Under the pieces are notes generated by a model. That model was given only the letters and a program-made list of their open reading frames with translations, ran no database searches and had not been told where the DNA came from. From Pseudocercospora fijiensis CIRAD86 (taxonomy: Eukaryota; Ascomycota; Dothideomycetes; Mycosphaerellales; Mycosphaerellaceae), in NCBI RefSeq assembly GCF_000340215.1, contig NW_006921542.1, forward strand, positions 1,206,267 through 1,270,266: 64,000 bases of DNA. Direction: 5' to 3'. The translations under genes were made by a program, and so were the position numbers. Positions 22,993 to 31,529 of the stretch are shown here, in pieces. Position 1 is the stretch's first letter. Every line of letters begins with the position of its first letter.

Positions 22993-24250
22993 CTTTATAA
23001 TAGCTACTTCCCCTATTCGATTCGTAGAATTTAGCGCTAGTATAGATCCCGATAGCCTTTGTCTTAGGATTATAAATTCTATACTATTTCGTAGACTTTA
23101 TATATCTAACGAAGATACCTAGAAATGCCGTCTTTTCTAGCTTATCCCTCCTTTCCTCTTTAGGAATAAACAGAGAGTCTAGATCGCCGAATATCTATAA
23201 GTATTCTCTACTAGGCTTTCTTCCGGTATAGAGCTCCTTAGGAGTTATATCTCTTCTTTTAGCAGGTAGCCTACTATATAAATAGGTAAGCGTATAGGCC
23301 GCCTTACCCTAAAATTATTTAGGTAATCCGGAGCCTTCTAAAGCCGCCTATATCTTAGCTATAATAGTACGGTTTTGTCTCTCTACTACCCTGTTTTCTT
23401 CTAAAGTATAGGGTATCGTTTTTTCGATTCGTAGTCCTAGATAGGCCTTAAGAGCTTTAATAAGCTCTAGAGCGTTATCGATTCTTACGGCCTTTAGTTT
23501 CCTCTTAGGTTTAAGTTCGGCCTCGTCTTTCTAAGCCTTAAAGACTTCGTATACTTTGCTTCTATAGCGAGTAAGACAAATATCTAGCTATCTCGTAGTA
23601 TCGTTTATAATCGTTAGTATATACCTATTTGCCTCTAAGGTAGTATACTTATATAGATCCTTGAAATCGATATATACCCTATCTAGGCAATAATCTACCT
23701 TTTCGGATTCTTATCGTCTATCGGACTTCGTAGTAATGTAAATATTATAAGACTTATTTAACGTCGAAAGGTCCGGAACTCCTAGTAGTACTTTATATAC
23801 GTTACGTTATTTTTCGTCTTCCGGATATCCTAGGCGTTAATACTAAAGTAGCGTAGTAACTTTAGTCGTAGTAGTAGCTACTCTCGAAGTCTCGATAGAT
23901 CTAGATTCTTTTATAACGTAGGATCTTCCGACGTATACGACTTTATCTAGGTTCTTGTTTATTCTTCGAAGTATAGTCCCTTCTTTAGTATATAGAGTCG
24001 TAATACCTCCTTCCGAGAGTTAGCTTATCGAAAGCAGGTTATAATCGATTCCGGATACGTATATAACGTCCGAAATCGTAGTCGGAATTCCCTTAAACTA
24101 TACGAGGATTATACCGAATTCTGCGACCTTTATCGCTTTATAGTTCGCTAGAGTAACTTTTCCAGTTTCTTCCTTATAGTCCTTTAAGTAGTTCTTATCG
24201 TTAGGTATATATCTAGTATATTCGGAGTCTAGGATCTAATCCCTTTTACT
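22993..24250 (-). pseudogene. protease and integrase of the copia fragment
   Basis: Protease about 24,238-23,950: ILDSEYTRYIPNDKNYLK matches the copia ILDSG.T.H pattern with Gly changed to Glu, then VTLANYKAIKVAEFG and SDVIYVSGIDYNLLSISQL, a hallmark of copia. GAG-pre-integrase about 23,870-23,800 (YQRLGYPEDE). Integrase about 23,700-23,000: VDYCLDRVYIDFKDLYKYT, KLKAVRIDNALELIKALKAYL, then TIPYTLEENRVVERQNRTI and the tail YTGRKPSREYLRIFGDL. In the core the second Asp (RIDNA) and the Glu-region (VVERQN) are readable. Broken by stops. Confidence 0.83.
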
Positions 24251-24339
24251 AGATAGTCGAGTCGTAGAGTCGATAGCCGTCTAAGCTACGATCTTAGATT
24301 CCTCCTTATTGCTTTCTTAGATTTTTCTATTCTTTTAGT

Positions 24340-25275
24340 CCTATTTATACTTTCTATAGTCCTATTTAAAGTGTCCGACCTTTTAGTAATAGTAATATGT
24401 CTTTGCTTTAGCTTTATTAGCTATATTATCCTCCTTTCTATTACTAACCTTATCTCTCGCCGAATCCTTAGTATATTAGGCTACTACTTTACTGTTTTTA
24501 GAAGTAGTAATAGTATATTTAACGTCCCGTAGTCGTTAAACTAGTTTCTCGTAGAAAAGAGTAGATAAAACGGCCGATTTTAAGGCAAATATAGTAGACG
24601 AATACTCTTCTCTTAAAGATAAAACAAGGACTACCTTCTTAGAGGCCTCTAAGGGAATTTCGTCTTTATCCGCGGCCTTAATCTCGTATTAGATATACGT
24701 AAAAGCTAAAGCCGTAGTATTAATATCCCTAAGGGCTTTAAAATAGTAGAAATATAATAGTAGCGTTAAAACCCGTTCCTTAGTCGATATATAACTTACT
24801 TCGTTTATTTTTCGAATACTTCCTTAGTCGTACGTAGTCCTAGGAGGTATATACGCTTATCCCTAGCCGTAGACTTAATAAACGCAACCGCTTTTACGTC
24901 TTCTTTTTTAGCTTCTCTTAGCTTAGCCGGATCTCGGCTTATAGATTCTAGTATACTATCCCTATACTTCTAAAGGCCTTATCTAGATAAATAGTTTTAA
25001 ATTAGATCGATCTCGATAGTATAGTTCTCGGTAGTTAGTTACGGGGTTCCCTTTACTATACCGATAGTCGTCTTAATAGTAGATATCTTTATCGTTTTAT
25101 ATCTCGAGTCGTAGTAGTTATATCGTAGTAATTTTTAGTTTACTTAGTCCGTACTATTCGGTTCTTTTAGCCTATAGACTAGTATCTATAGCGGAGTTAT
25201 AACCGTTATCTTATTATCGTTCGAAGCTAGTCGCTTTTTTGATTTATAGAGTAATATCGTATAAAGTTTAAGCAT
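24340..25275 (-). pseudogene. gag of the copia fragment
   Basis: A start MLKLYTILLYKSKKRL near 25,275 is followed by a degenerate frame with LQKYRDSILESISRDPAKLREA-like helices around 24,950. The zinc knuckle at about 24,400-24,351 reads YYYQKVGHFKQDYRK: C-x2-C-x4-H-x4-C in which the Cys codons became Tyr and the His is kept. Unlike the gypsy gags here it has the G-H-F-x-x-x-C-R-K form usual for copia. Not functional. Confidence 0.72.
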
Positions 25276-25336
25276 ACGTAAGCGGACTACTTAAGCGGAT
25301 AATTCCTCGAACCTTCTCGTTTCTTTACTTACGTTC
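25276..25336. other. leader upstream of the copia gag, nothing recognised
   Basis: Short stretch between the copia gag start and the left inverted repeat arm. AAGCGGA occurs twice (near 25,290 and 25,306), echoing the AAGCGGACA units of copy A2 at 19,866. No gene seen. Confidence 0.5.
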
Positions 25337-25585
25337 CGGGCTTATAACTATTATAGATAAGCGGTAAACCGATAGAATTACTTGCTATTTAAATAGACGA
25401 CTTACTAGTTATTTATATATCCTAGCGCTAAGAATTATAAGCTATTACTAGGCTATAGGTAGATAACCCCCTAACTTCGTTCTCCTTCTCCTACTTATTT
25501 ATCTAACTAGTCTCGTATATTCTCGAGTATTCTAATATACGTAATTCTATCGGTTTACTGCTTATCTATAATACTTATAAGCCCG
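25337..25585. repeat. 249-bp unit with 45-bp terminal inverted repeats (MITE-like, or an LTR)
   Basis: Arms 25,337-25,381 and 25,541-25,585 are inverted copies with two mismatches in 45 bp (both start CGGGCTTATAA from outside). The 159-bp centre has no reading frame of note. The arms could be the terminal repeats of a small nonautonomous DNA transposon. Because it lies just upstream of the copia gag it could also be that element's 5' LTR with unusually long inverted ends. No clear target duplication was found. Confidence 0.72.
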
Positions 25586-25780
25586 GCTTTACGCTTCCGA
25601 GGGATCGCCGATAGCGATAAAGCGTAGTAGTTCCGGCGTAAAAGATAGGAGAGAACTAAGCCCGTCTAGGAAAGGTTACTAGTACTTCTATTATACCGCG
25701 AGTAGGAGTATACTACGCTAGTAGCGGGATAAAGATACCTAAGTCGAGAGGACTTCTTTACTTCCCTAAAGTAAAGAAGT
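25586..25780. other. unassigned RIP-mutated sequence
   Basis: Begins with GCTTTACGCTTCCGAGGG, whose reverse complement shares CCCTCGGAAGCG with the 18-bp units at 19,866-19,919. Otherwise no gene, repeat or motif was recognised. Confidence 0.4.
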
Positions 25781-25839
25781 AGAGGGAGTACTATATAATA
25801 AAGTTATAAAAGCTAGTTCTAACTTAGCGTTAGAAGCGG

Positions 25840-26211
25840 CGTCGCTTTTTATAATAGTTCTAGATAAAAACAATAATAAAGCAAATCTAGAGAGCCTATT
25901 CGAGCCGACTTTCTATATAAAAATAATAAAGGAATACTATAGAGTCTATTCTATTAGGAAAAAGGAGTCTATTCCTAATAGGAATAGTAGTAAAGAAATA
26001 CTAGTAAGACTATTCCTAAACATTTCTATTATAAAGAATATACCTATTACTAATAAAATTTACGACGAAGCAATACTAGGAAGCCTACTCCTTATAAAAA
26101 TAGAGAACGAGAGTCTTTTAGGCAGCCTATTTCCTATAAAGATAATAACGAAGAAGGAGCCTATTACTTATAAAAATAATAATAAAGAGGGAGTCTATTT
26201 CCGATAAAAAT
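25840..26211 (+). pseudogene. degenerate repetitive reading frame of unknown origin
   Basis: A plus-strand frame stays open for over 110 codons to a TAA at about 26,209, with no ATG (lost or never present). The product would repeat a short motif: LESLF...YIKI, LGSLLLIKI, LGSLFPIKI, spaced by Lys/Asn/Glu-rich linkers. The DNA repeats a core like GAGCCTATTTCCTATAAAAATAATAA several times and continues, frame-broken, to about 26,300. The stretch is A-rich on the plus strand, unlike its neighbours. It resembles no family I know. It may be a decayed tandem repeat that is open by chance, or the remains of a repeat protein. Confidence 0.4.
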
Positions 26212-26512
26212 AATAGCGAAAAGAGGGAAACGAAGAGTCTATCTATTATAACGAAAATAGAGAAAGAGAGTCTACTTCTAAAGATTCTAAAGAGGTATAT
26301 ACTATACCTACTTTATAAGAGTAGCCCGTAACTACTAATAGCAAAGAGTAAGGAAACGAAGAGGCCGATATCGCTTAAGAAAAAAGAGAGACAAAAAAAG
26401 AAAGAGGAGAAGTAAAAAGATCCGATCTAAGCATTTGTATTTGTAGCTACGAACGAGTGGACGGACGGGCGGCATTGTAAAATCAATAAAGAGGACGACC
26501 TACCTTCTTTCT
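26212..26512. other. end of RIP-mutated DNA and transition to normal composition
   Basis: Up to about 26,440 the sequence is A-rich and RIP-like (AGAAAGAGAGAGTCTA units). From about 26,445 on CpA and TpG are normal (GCATTTGTATTTGTAG, GAGTGGACGGACGGGCGGCATTG). No gene seen. This is the left border of the clean island. Confidence 0.6.
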
Positions 26513-26579
26513 CTCTCCCTCTCCTCTCCCACTCCCTCTCCCTCTCCCTCTCCCTCTCCCTCTCCCTCTCCCTCTCCCT
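26513..26579. repeat. (CCCTCT)n microsatellite
   Basis: About nine near-perfect hexamers CTCTCC / CCCTCT run up to the stop codon of the neighbouring minus-strand gene, forming the start of its 3' untranslated region (GA-rich on the coding strand). Confidence 0.85.
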
Positions 26580-27226
26580 TAGCATAAACAAAACCTCTTC
26601 CCAATCGCCCGAATCCTCTCGCCAACCTTATTCAACTTCCCTCGAAAGCGGCGGGGAGGACGAGAAGGACTAGGGAGAGAGAGTTGCGGCTGCGGTAGTG
26701 CTGAGATACTACGGCTGCGGCTGCGTGTCTCAGTCGAAATGGGGTTGGGATTGGGAATCGGGAATGGGCAGGTCGAACGACGCAATGGCGATGGCAAGGG
26801 CACCTCGGTCGAAGAGGATGATGATGCAAGTGCCACTCGATATCCCGTGATTTCGGCGATTTCGGCGTCGGAAGGAAAGGTTCCTGCTGGGAGGAGGAGG
26901 GCCATGGCGACGGCGTCGAGTCGGATGGCTTGGAGGATGGGGAGATGAGGGTCGGTGTTTGGTTGTTGGTGAAGGGTGATGAGAGGGGGGATGGGGGATG
27001 GGGCTGGGAGATTGTTAGTTGGGGAGAGTGGGGGAGATACTTCCTCTTCTACTTCCCTCGTTGTTGCTTGCTCAGCCCGAGAGACTGAGTGGTCTGGGTA
27101 GATGACGGACATGTCGTGGTCCAAGGTGGGGAGTGGGATGAAAGTGCCGTGTGCATGGGAGGGCGGGTAGATGATGGACATGTCGTGATCCAACGTGGGC
27201 AGTGGGACGAACGTCTTGGTAGACAT
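26579..27226 (-). CDS. hypothetical protein, 215 residues, tandem N-terminal repeat and basic C-terminus ending CLC
   Basis: One of two plausible intact genes. I place the start at the ATG at 27,226 (CGACAATGTC, A at -3, a good fungal context), because a TATAAAAG box at 27,403-27,396 implies transcription starts near 27,370, which excludes the farther ATG at 27,457; an ATG at 27,331 has poor context. The protein begins MSTKTFVPLPTLDHDMSIIYP and repeats the block 23 residues later (TFIPLPTLDHDMSVIYP). A Pro/Ser-rich disordered middle follows, with a short LDAVAMALLLPAGTFPSDAEIAEITGY segment that could fold. The last 27 residues are strongly basic (RPPRRFRGKLNKVGERIRAIG) and end KRFCLC. A C-terminal C-x-C after a basic stretch is the form lipidated in Rab GTPases; lipid anchoring is my inference. 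No signal peptide or transmembrane segment. Function unknown. Confidence 0.62.
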   Translation of the reverse strand: MSTKTFVPLPTLDHDMSIIYPPSHAHGTFIPLPTLDHDMSVIYPDHSVSRAEQATTREVEEEVSPPLSPTNNLPAPSPIPPLITLHQQPNTDPHLPILQAIRLDAVAMALLLPAGTFPSDAEIAEITGYRVALASSSSSTEVPLPSPLRRSTCPFPIPNPNPISTETRSRSRSISALPQPQLSLPSPSRPPRRFRGKLNKVGERIRAIGKRFCLC

Positions 27227-27395
27227 TGTCGAATGATGGGATGGTCGGAGATGTTGGGTCTGTCGCTGTTGCGTGTGGTTTGTGTTGCTGTTGCTCGACG
27301 TCGGAGTATCTGCGCTGCGGATAGTCTGCATCGATCGTGAGGCAGGTGTGTGGTCTGAAAGATGTAATGTCGGGTCAGAGGGAGATGGAAGACTG

Positions 27396-27403
27396 CTTTT
27401 ATA
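27396..27403 (-). promoter_or_regulatory. TATA box of the 215-residue gene
   Basis: TATAAAAG on the minus strand, 170 bp upstream of the chosen start codon at 27,226. It decides between the three in-frame ATG codons. The 5' leader would be about 140 bp. Confidence 0.55.
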
Positions 27404-27476
27404 CTTTCCCTGGGGTGGAAGCGGCAACAGGAGAAAGCATTGTGTCAGGCAGGACAAGGCATTATCTACCTGGGAG

Positions 27477-27534
27477 ACAATGGCATTGACAAATGGCTTT
27501 CATTGCTCGGGGCAGGCCAAGGCAATGCCATTGT
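27477..27534. promoter_or_regulatory. 12-bp perfect inverted repeat in the divergent intergenic region
   Basis: ACAATGGCATTG (27,477-27,488) and CAATGCCATTGT (27,523-27,534) are exact inverted copies 34 bp apart, about 75 bp upstream of the TATA box. GCATTGT or ACAAGGCATT-like words also occur nearby at 27,438, 27,455 and 27,549. It could bind a dimeric regulator or form a hairpin; role not known. Confidence 0.45.
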
Positions 27535-27898
27535 ATTATTAGTCGAATGCATTGTGCCGTGAGAAGGTGCGCATTCACCTTCTCCATGATCTGCGAGTGC
27601 GAGGCGGAAAAATGGGCTTATTCAGGGAGAAGAACGGCAAGGCCTGTATCGAAGGAGGACACGGATAAAGGAGGACACGGACAAGGCTGAGGCTCGGCCC
27701 TGGCAGGCTGGGTGGTGGAGCGAGGAGTCGACTGCCGGCGGACGCCAAGTCACTGAGTGTCTCACTGTCTGACGGCCGCATGATGGCGCATCTCCAACTC
27801 ATCTTCTTTGGCTCCACGACGCTCAATCCTCGATCATCAGGCCTGAGCAGAAGTGGCAGTCAAACTGTGAGTCGAAGGTGCAGTCGTTGAAGTTGAAG
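27535..27898. other. intergenic region between two divergent genes
   Basis: Normal-composition DNA with no convincing gene. The small overlapping frames on both strands have no repeats or motifs in common with known families. It includes two GGAGGACACGGA repeats near 27,653-27,682. It would hold the promoter and 5' leader of the plus-strand gene; no clear TATA box was seen there. Confidence 0.5.
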
Positions 27899-28633
27899 AT
27901 GGCAAGCATGGCGATGGCGGAGGCGGAACCGGTGTTCACGCGAATGGCGACGGAGCGCATTGACGGCGTGAAGCACACGTACTGCCACACGGCACTGCAG
28001 CGGCCGGTACAGCACGGCGACTTCAAAGTGGTGCACAAGGAGACGATGCGGCATGAAATCGAGGAGCCGGGATCGCTGGTGGACGGCGTGACGCAGCACG
28101 TGCAGGAGACGGCGCAGCAGCTGGCGGTGCGGCATGAGGGCATGCTCGTGCACCTGGAGTGGCACACTTCGTATACCGTACGTTCGCTTTCGCTTTCGCT
28201 TTCGTTGGTGCTGATGTTGATGACTGACCGGCGACGTGTGCACAGCAAAGCAGCAACAAGCCCGTCGCCGCGGGAGGCGTTGCCGCTGTCGACCACACCT
28301 GGACCAATCGCGCCTGCATCGACTTTTCTTCGCTGCTGATGAACAATGGCGGCGCCCCCACCACCACCATTCCGCGCATGGACGACGCGCCTCTCGCCAC
28401 TCTGCAGCAAGCTCATCGTCCCGGCGGCGGAGGAGGAGGAGGAGGGGCAGGCGATGGTCCGTCATTGGTGCGCGTCGTGTATTCCGCCGCCGACGTGCCG
28501 AATCCAATTCCCAATCCGAGTCCGCACCACTTCAACTTCAGCAACAACCAACCCAACTTGGCTCCCACCGCATTGCCATCAGCGCCCATCCAGCCGACCG
28601 CCACACCAGCAGCCCAGCCGCAGTCGCAGTCGC

Positions 28634-28664
<31 letters not shown>

Positions 28665-28869
28665 GCCGCAGCCCCAACCGACGAATCCTCGCCCTGCACG
28701 CAGCAGCAGACTTGCACGCGACGCATACGACAGCGACGATACGGCTATGACCATGGGAGGTGCAGGCGCTGGCGATGTTGATCCCACACCTGAAGGACTG
28801 CAAAAGCTGAAGCATCAGTACAATGAGTACAAGCGGCGCTTGCATGCGGCCAACGGCAATGACGAATAG
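27899..28869 (+). CDS. hypothetical protein, 300 residues, two exons
   Basis: Join 27,899-28,177 and 28,246-28,869. The ATG at 27,899 begins MASMAMAEAEPVFTRMATER; no in-frame ATG lies upstream before a stop at 27,770. Exon 1 (93 codons) ends ...EWHTSYT in phase 0, and exon 2 continues QSSNKPVAAGGVAAVDHTWTN, so splicing joins two open frames exactly. The N-terminal 130 residues look folded (HTALQRPVQHGDFKVVH, EPGSLVDGVTQHVQET, RACIDFSSLL) and hold five or six His and two Cys. The rest is low-complexity: an eight-Gly run near residue 158, a Pro/Asn/Ser-rich stretch, then a Gln-Pro-Gln-Ser run, and a final charged helix (GLQKLKHQYNEYKRRLHAANG). No signal peptide or transmembrane segment. I do not recognise the family. 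It sits head to head with the 215-residue gene, 672 bp between start codons. Confidence 0.68.
28178..28245 (+). other. spliceosomal intron, 68 bp
   Basis: Donor GTACGT, a branch-like GACTGACC at 28,222-28,229 and acceptor GTGCACAG, of typical fungal size. Contains a TTTCGC microsatellite right after the donor. Removal keeps the frame. Confidence 0.78.
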
Positions 28870-28907
28870 AAGGGTTTTGGCTGCGCTCGCTCGCTGGCTC
28901 TGGGACA

Positions 28908-29201
28908 ATGGAGGGCAGACAAAGACTGCGCGCAGAGCAATGGCAGTGAATGGAGGGCAGACAAGGGCTTCGCGCAGGACAATGGCAATGCATGGAGGGA
29001 AGACAAGGACCGCGCGCAGGGCAATGGCAGTGAATGGAGGACAGACAAGGGCTTCGCGCAGAACAATGGCGATGTATGGAGGGAAGAGAAGGACCGCGCG
29101 CAGAGCAATATCAGTGAATGGAGGGCAGACAAGGGCTTCGCGCAGAACAATAGCAATGCATGGAGGGAAGACAAGGACCGCGCGCAGAACAATGGCAATG
29201 A
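28908..29201. repeat. 42-bp minisatellite, seven units in alternating types
   Basis: Units start with ATGGAGGG at 28,908, 28,950, 28,992, 29,034, 29,076, 29,118 and 29,160. From the second unit on they alternate between an AGGGCTTCGCGCAG type and an AGGACCGCGCGCAG type, so the higher-order period is 84 bp. As 42 is a multiple of 3, all unit frames without stops stay open on both strands and give 14-residue repeats; these open frames are by-products. It begins 38 bp after the stop codon of the 300-residue gene. Not RIP-mutated. Confidence 0.93.
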
Positions 29202-29877
29202 ATGCAATCTCTTTCAAATGCACATCACTGAACTAAGGCGTGACTGAGGATTGCATGGGCCGTAGGGATACTGACAACAAACAGCATGTCTAGTGAGGCA
29301 GAAGCTTCTCTTACCCTGCAATACAAGTCGTCGGGCCTCTATGAACAGACCTTGGATGATCCGTTCACCCTGTCTGTATACACAATACGCCTTCGAGCAT
29401 GACATGATGATTACCTCGTCGACGCCCATCGAATGCTGCATTGCGTCTCTGACACATCCATCACCCTCCTGGCCTCGCTACTGACTTTCCTGCTTGCCCG
29501 AGATAGAATGGCTGGCTGACTGGCCACACAACATCTTCTGAGCCTACATCAGGCCTGACCTTGACGATCCCACCCACTCACAACTCTCTCTTCCTATCCA
29601 CCCTTCGTCTCAACTACCGACACACATCCTCCGGAGTCTGGCACTGTCAGGAGGAGTCATTTTCCATTTGCCCTCCCCACAACATCTAGCATCTCATCTC
29701 CTTCATCAACGCCTGCCTCCGCCACCCAACTCAACAAACGTCCTTCCTGTTTTCGTTTCTTGTGGGCACAATAAGCTGCTGATTGATTCCAGGGAAGTGG
29801 AAACAGGTGTCTGCAGCGAGTGCGAAAGGACAACCAGACTTGTGCATGGAAGGAGACGTGTAGCGAGGGTTCACCAC
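29202..29877. other. clean-composition stretch without a confident gene
   Basis: A minus-strand frame at 29,441-29,214 would give 75 residues with several Cys, and a plus-strand frame around 29,668-29,880 without an ATG includes SCGHNKLLIDS...GVCSEC, a spacing that could bind zinc. The second frame runs into the tandem array and could be an exon of a gene destroyed by repeat growth. Neither has supporting context, so neither is called. Confidence 0.4.
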
Positions 29878-30918
29878 GGTCACACTTTGCGGCGGTCAGA
29901 CATCATGGCTGCTACGCTCACGCCCCATGGCGGCCAAACTCCACTCTCCATAGCGGCCACACTCCACGCTCAATGCCTGCTACGCTTCACGTTTCACACT
30001 TCATGGCGGCCACCCTTCACGTCTCACACTTCACGGCGGCTACGCTTCACTCTCCATGCCGGCTACACTCTACTCTCTATGCCGGCCACACTCCACGCCC
30101 AATGCCGGCCACGCTTCACGTTTCACGCTTCATGGCGGCTACGCTTCACGCTTCGCAGCGGCCACATTCCACGCTCAATGCCGGCCACGCTTCACGTTTC
30201 ACACCTCATGGCGGCTACGCTCACGCCCCATGGCGGCCACACTCCACTCTCTATGCCGGCCACGCTTCACGCTCCATCACGCTCTATGCCGGCCACAATG
30301 CATTCACGGGGTTGGCAATGCATTCACGGCGGCGACAATCCGTTCTGGCGGCTACGCTTTATGCTCTATGGCGGCCACAATGCATTCATAGGAGTGAGAA
30401 TGCCTTCACGACGGCCACAATGCATTCATAGGAGTGACAATGCGCACAGTATTCGCAAAGGCAGATCGCCTTAATAACTAATTGATGGCGGTCACAATGC
30501 ATTCACGGGGGCCACAATTCATTCACGGTGTGACAGTGCATTCATAGCGGCGACAATCCGTTCTGGCGGCCACGCTCTATGGCGGCCACAATGCATTGGT
30601 GGGAATGACAATCCATTCACGGCGGCTACAATGCATTGATGGGAATCACAATCCATTCATCGCGGCCACAATCCATTCTCCGCAGCTACAAACCATTCAT
30701 GGGGGTGCTAATGCATTAATGGGAATGACAATCCATTTATCGCGGCTACAATCCATTATCCGCAGCTACAAACCATTCATAGGGGTGCCAATATGTTAAC
30801 GGCGGTAACAATCTATTCTCGCTAGCTAGAATCCATTTATAGGGGTGCTAATGTATTAGCGGCGGTAACAATCTATTTATCGCGACTATAATCTATTCTC
30901 CGTAGCTATAATCTATTC
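29878..30918. repeat. tandem array of 21-31-bp GGCGGC-containing units, RIP-mutated at its right end
   Basis: Units such as ATGGCGGCTACGCTTCACG and ATGCCGGCCACACTCCACG (about 23 or 31 bp) fill 29,905-30,290. From there units of the type CGGCCACAATGCATTCACGG follow to the end. To about 30,700 CpA is intact. From about 30,780 to 30,918 the same units appear with CAATCCATTC as CAATCTATTC and GCTACAATC as GCTATAATC. Open frames through the array carry only repeat peptides. Confidence 0.9.
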
Positions 30919-31047
30919 TCGAGGGTAGTAATTAAAGAGTAATAGCTTAGAGCGAGAAATTCCGTATTCTTCGCTAGCTAAACCTTATACGCAAGCTTGC
31001 TAGCTCTAAGAATATTATTATATAGAGTCGGTAATCTATTTAGCTAG
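30919..31047. other. short RIP-mutated spacer left of element D1
   Basis: No gene seen. It ends in CTAG at 31,044-31,047, repeated at 50,079-50,082 on the other side of D1. Confidence 0.55.
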
Positions 31048-31391
31048 TATAGGCGGGACGAGTAGGTCGTAGGTAGAGGTACATATATAGGGAACTATAT
31101 ACTATAGGCCTAGTACTTAGTAAACTGCGAGGGGTCGGCGTAGTATTATATACTTCGAAGGGAAGGCGTTATAAATATTAAAGAGAAGAGAACGGCCGCA
31201 GGGAGGGCTACATTGTAGCTAGATTAGGTACATTTCCTATGTCTCTCTTGCTATATATTGCCGTAGCTGTATCTCCTTATATCGTATATATATATTCTAA
31301 TTATAAAGGTAGTTATGTGTTCTAGGGTATAAAAACAAGGAGGGGGGGTACAAGTATATATATAGGTGCTAAGTACGGTTTCCCTACTATA
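31048..31391 (-). repeat. 3' LTR of D1
   Basis: 344 bp, starts TATAGGCGGGACGAG and ends CCCTACTATA. It is more RIP-mutated than its partner: where the LTR at 49,735 has GTGTGTGTGTG and CACACA, this one has TATATATATA-type sequence. Confidence 0.94.
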
Positions 31392-31497
31392 TTTTCCCTC
31401 CCGGACTAAGAAGTCTACCCTTAGACTAACGCTTCCTTACCTCTCGGACTAAAAAACCTTAAACACGTAAAGAAACCAAACTAACTATCCTATAGCG

Positions 31498-31526
31498 GTA
31501 TCCTAGCTAGCTAGCTACTATACCCT
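31498..31526. promoter_or_regulatory. CTAG-repeat motif, D1 copy 4 (after the third coding block)
   Basis: TATCCTAGCTAGCTAGCTAC followed by TATACC. It lies about 107 bp inside the 3' LTR, beyond the end of the third coding block. See copies at 35,573, 40,611 and 49,198. Confidence 0.6.
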
Positions 31527-31529
31527 ACT

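Larger units (their letters stand above)
22993..25275 (-). mobile_element. Ty1/copia retrotransposon fragment (gag, protease, integrase; RT missing)
   Basis: Minus-strand fragment read from 25,275 down to 22,993. It contains gag, a zinc knuckle, protease, GAG-pre-integrase and integrase, the order that defines Ty1/copia. The part that should follow (RT and RNase H) is absent because the B-type LTR starts where integrase ends. It is the only copia element seen here. RIP-type stops throughout. Confidence 0.85.

Noticed and set aside
27457..27457. ATG at 27,457 as start of the CLC protein
   Set aside because: It lies upstream of a TATAAAAG box in the same orientation; 27,226 has a better start context.
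28236..28781. Long frames on both strands over the Gln/Pro/Gly-rich exon
   Set aside because: Shadows of exon 2 of the 300-residue gene; low-complexity, GC-rich repeats keep several frames open.
28579..29236. Frames of 130-214 codons across the 42-bp minisatellite
   Set aside because: A repeat unit whose length is a multiple of three gives long open frames by itself; peptides are pure repeats.
29668..30474. 268-codon frame and companions across the tandem array
   Set aside because: No ATG at the start and mostly array-encoded repeats (MAATL..., MPATLH...). The first 70 codons are noted as possibly a gene remnant but are not called.
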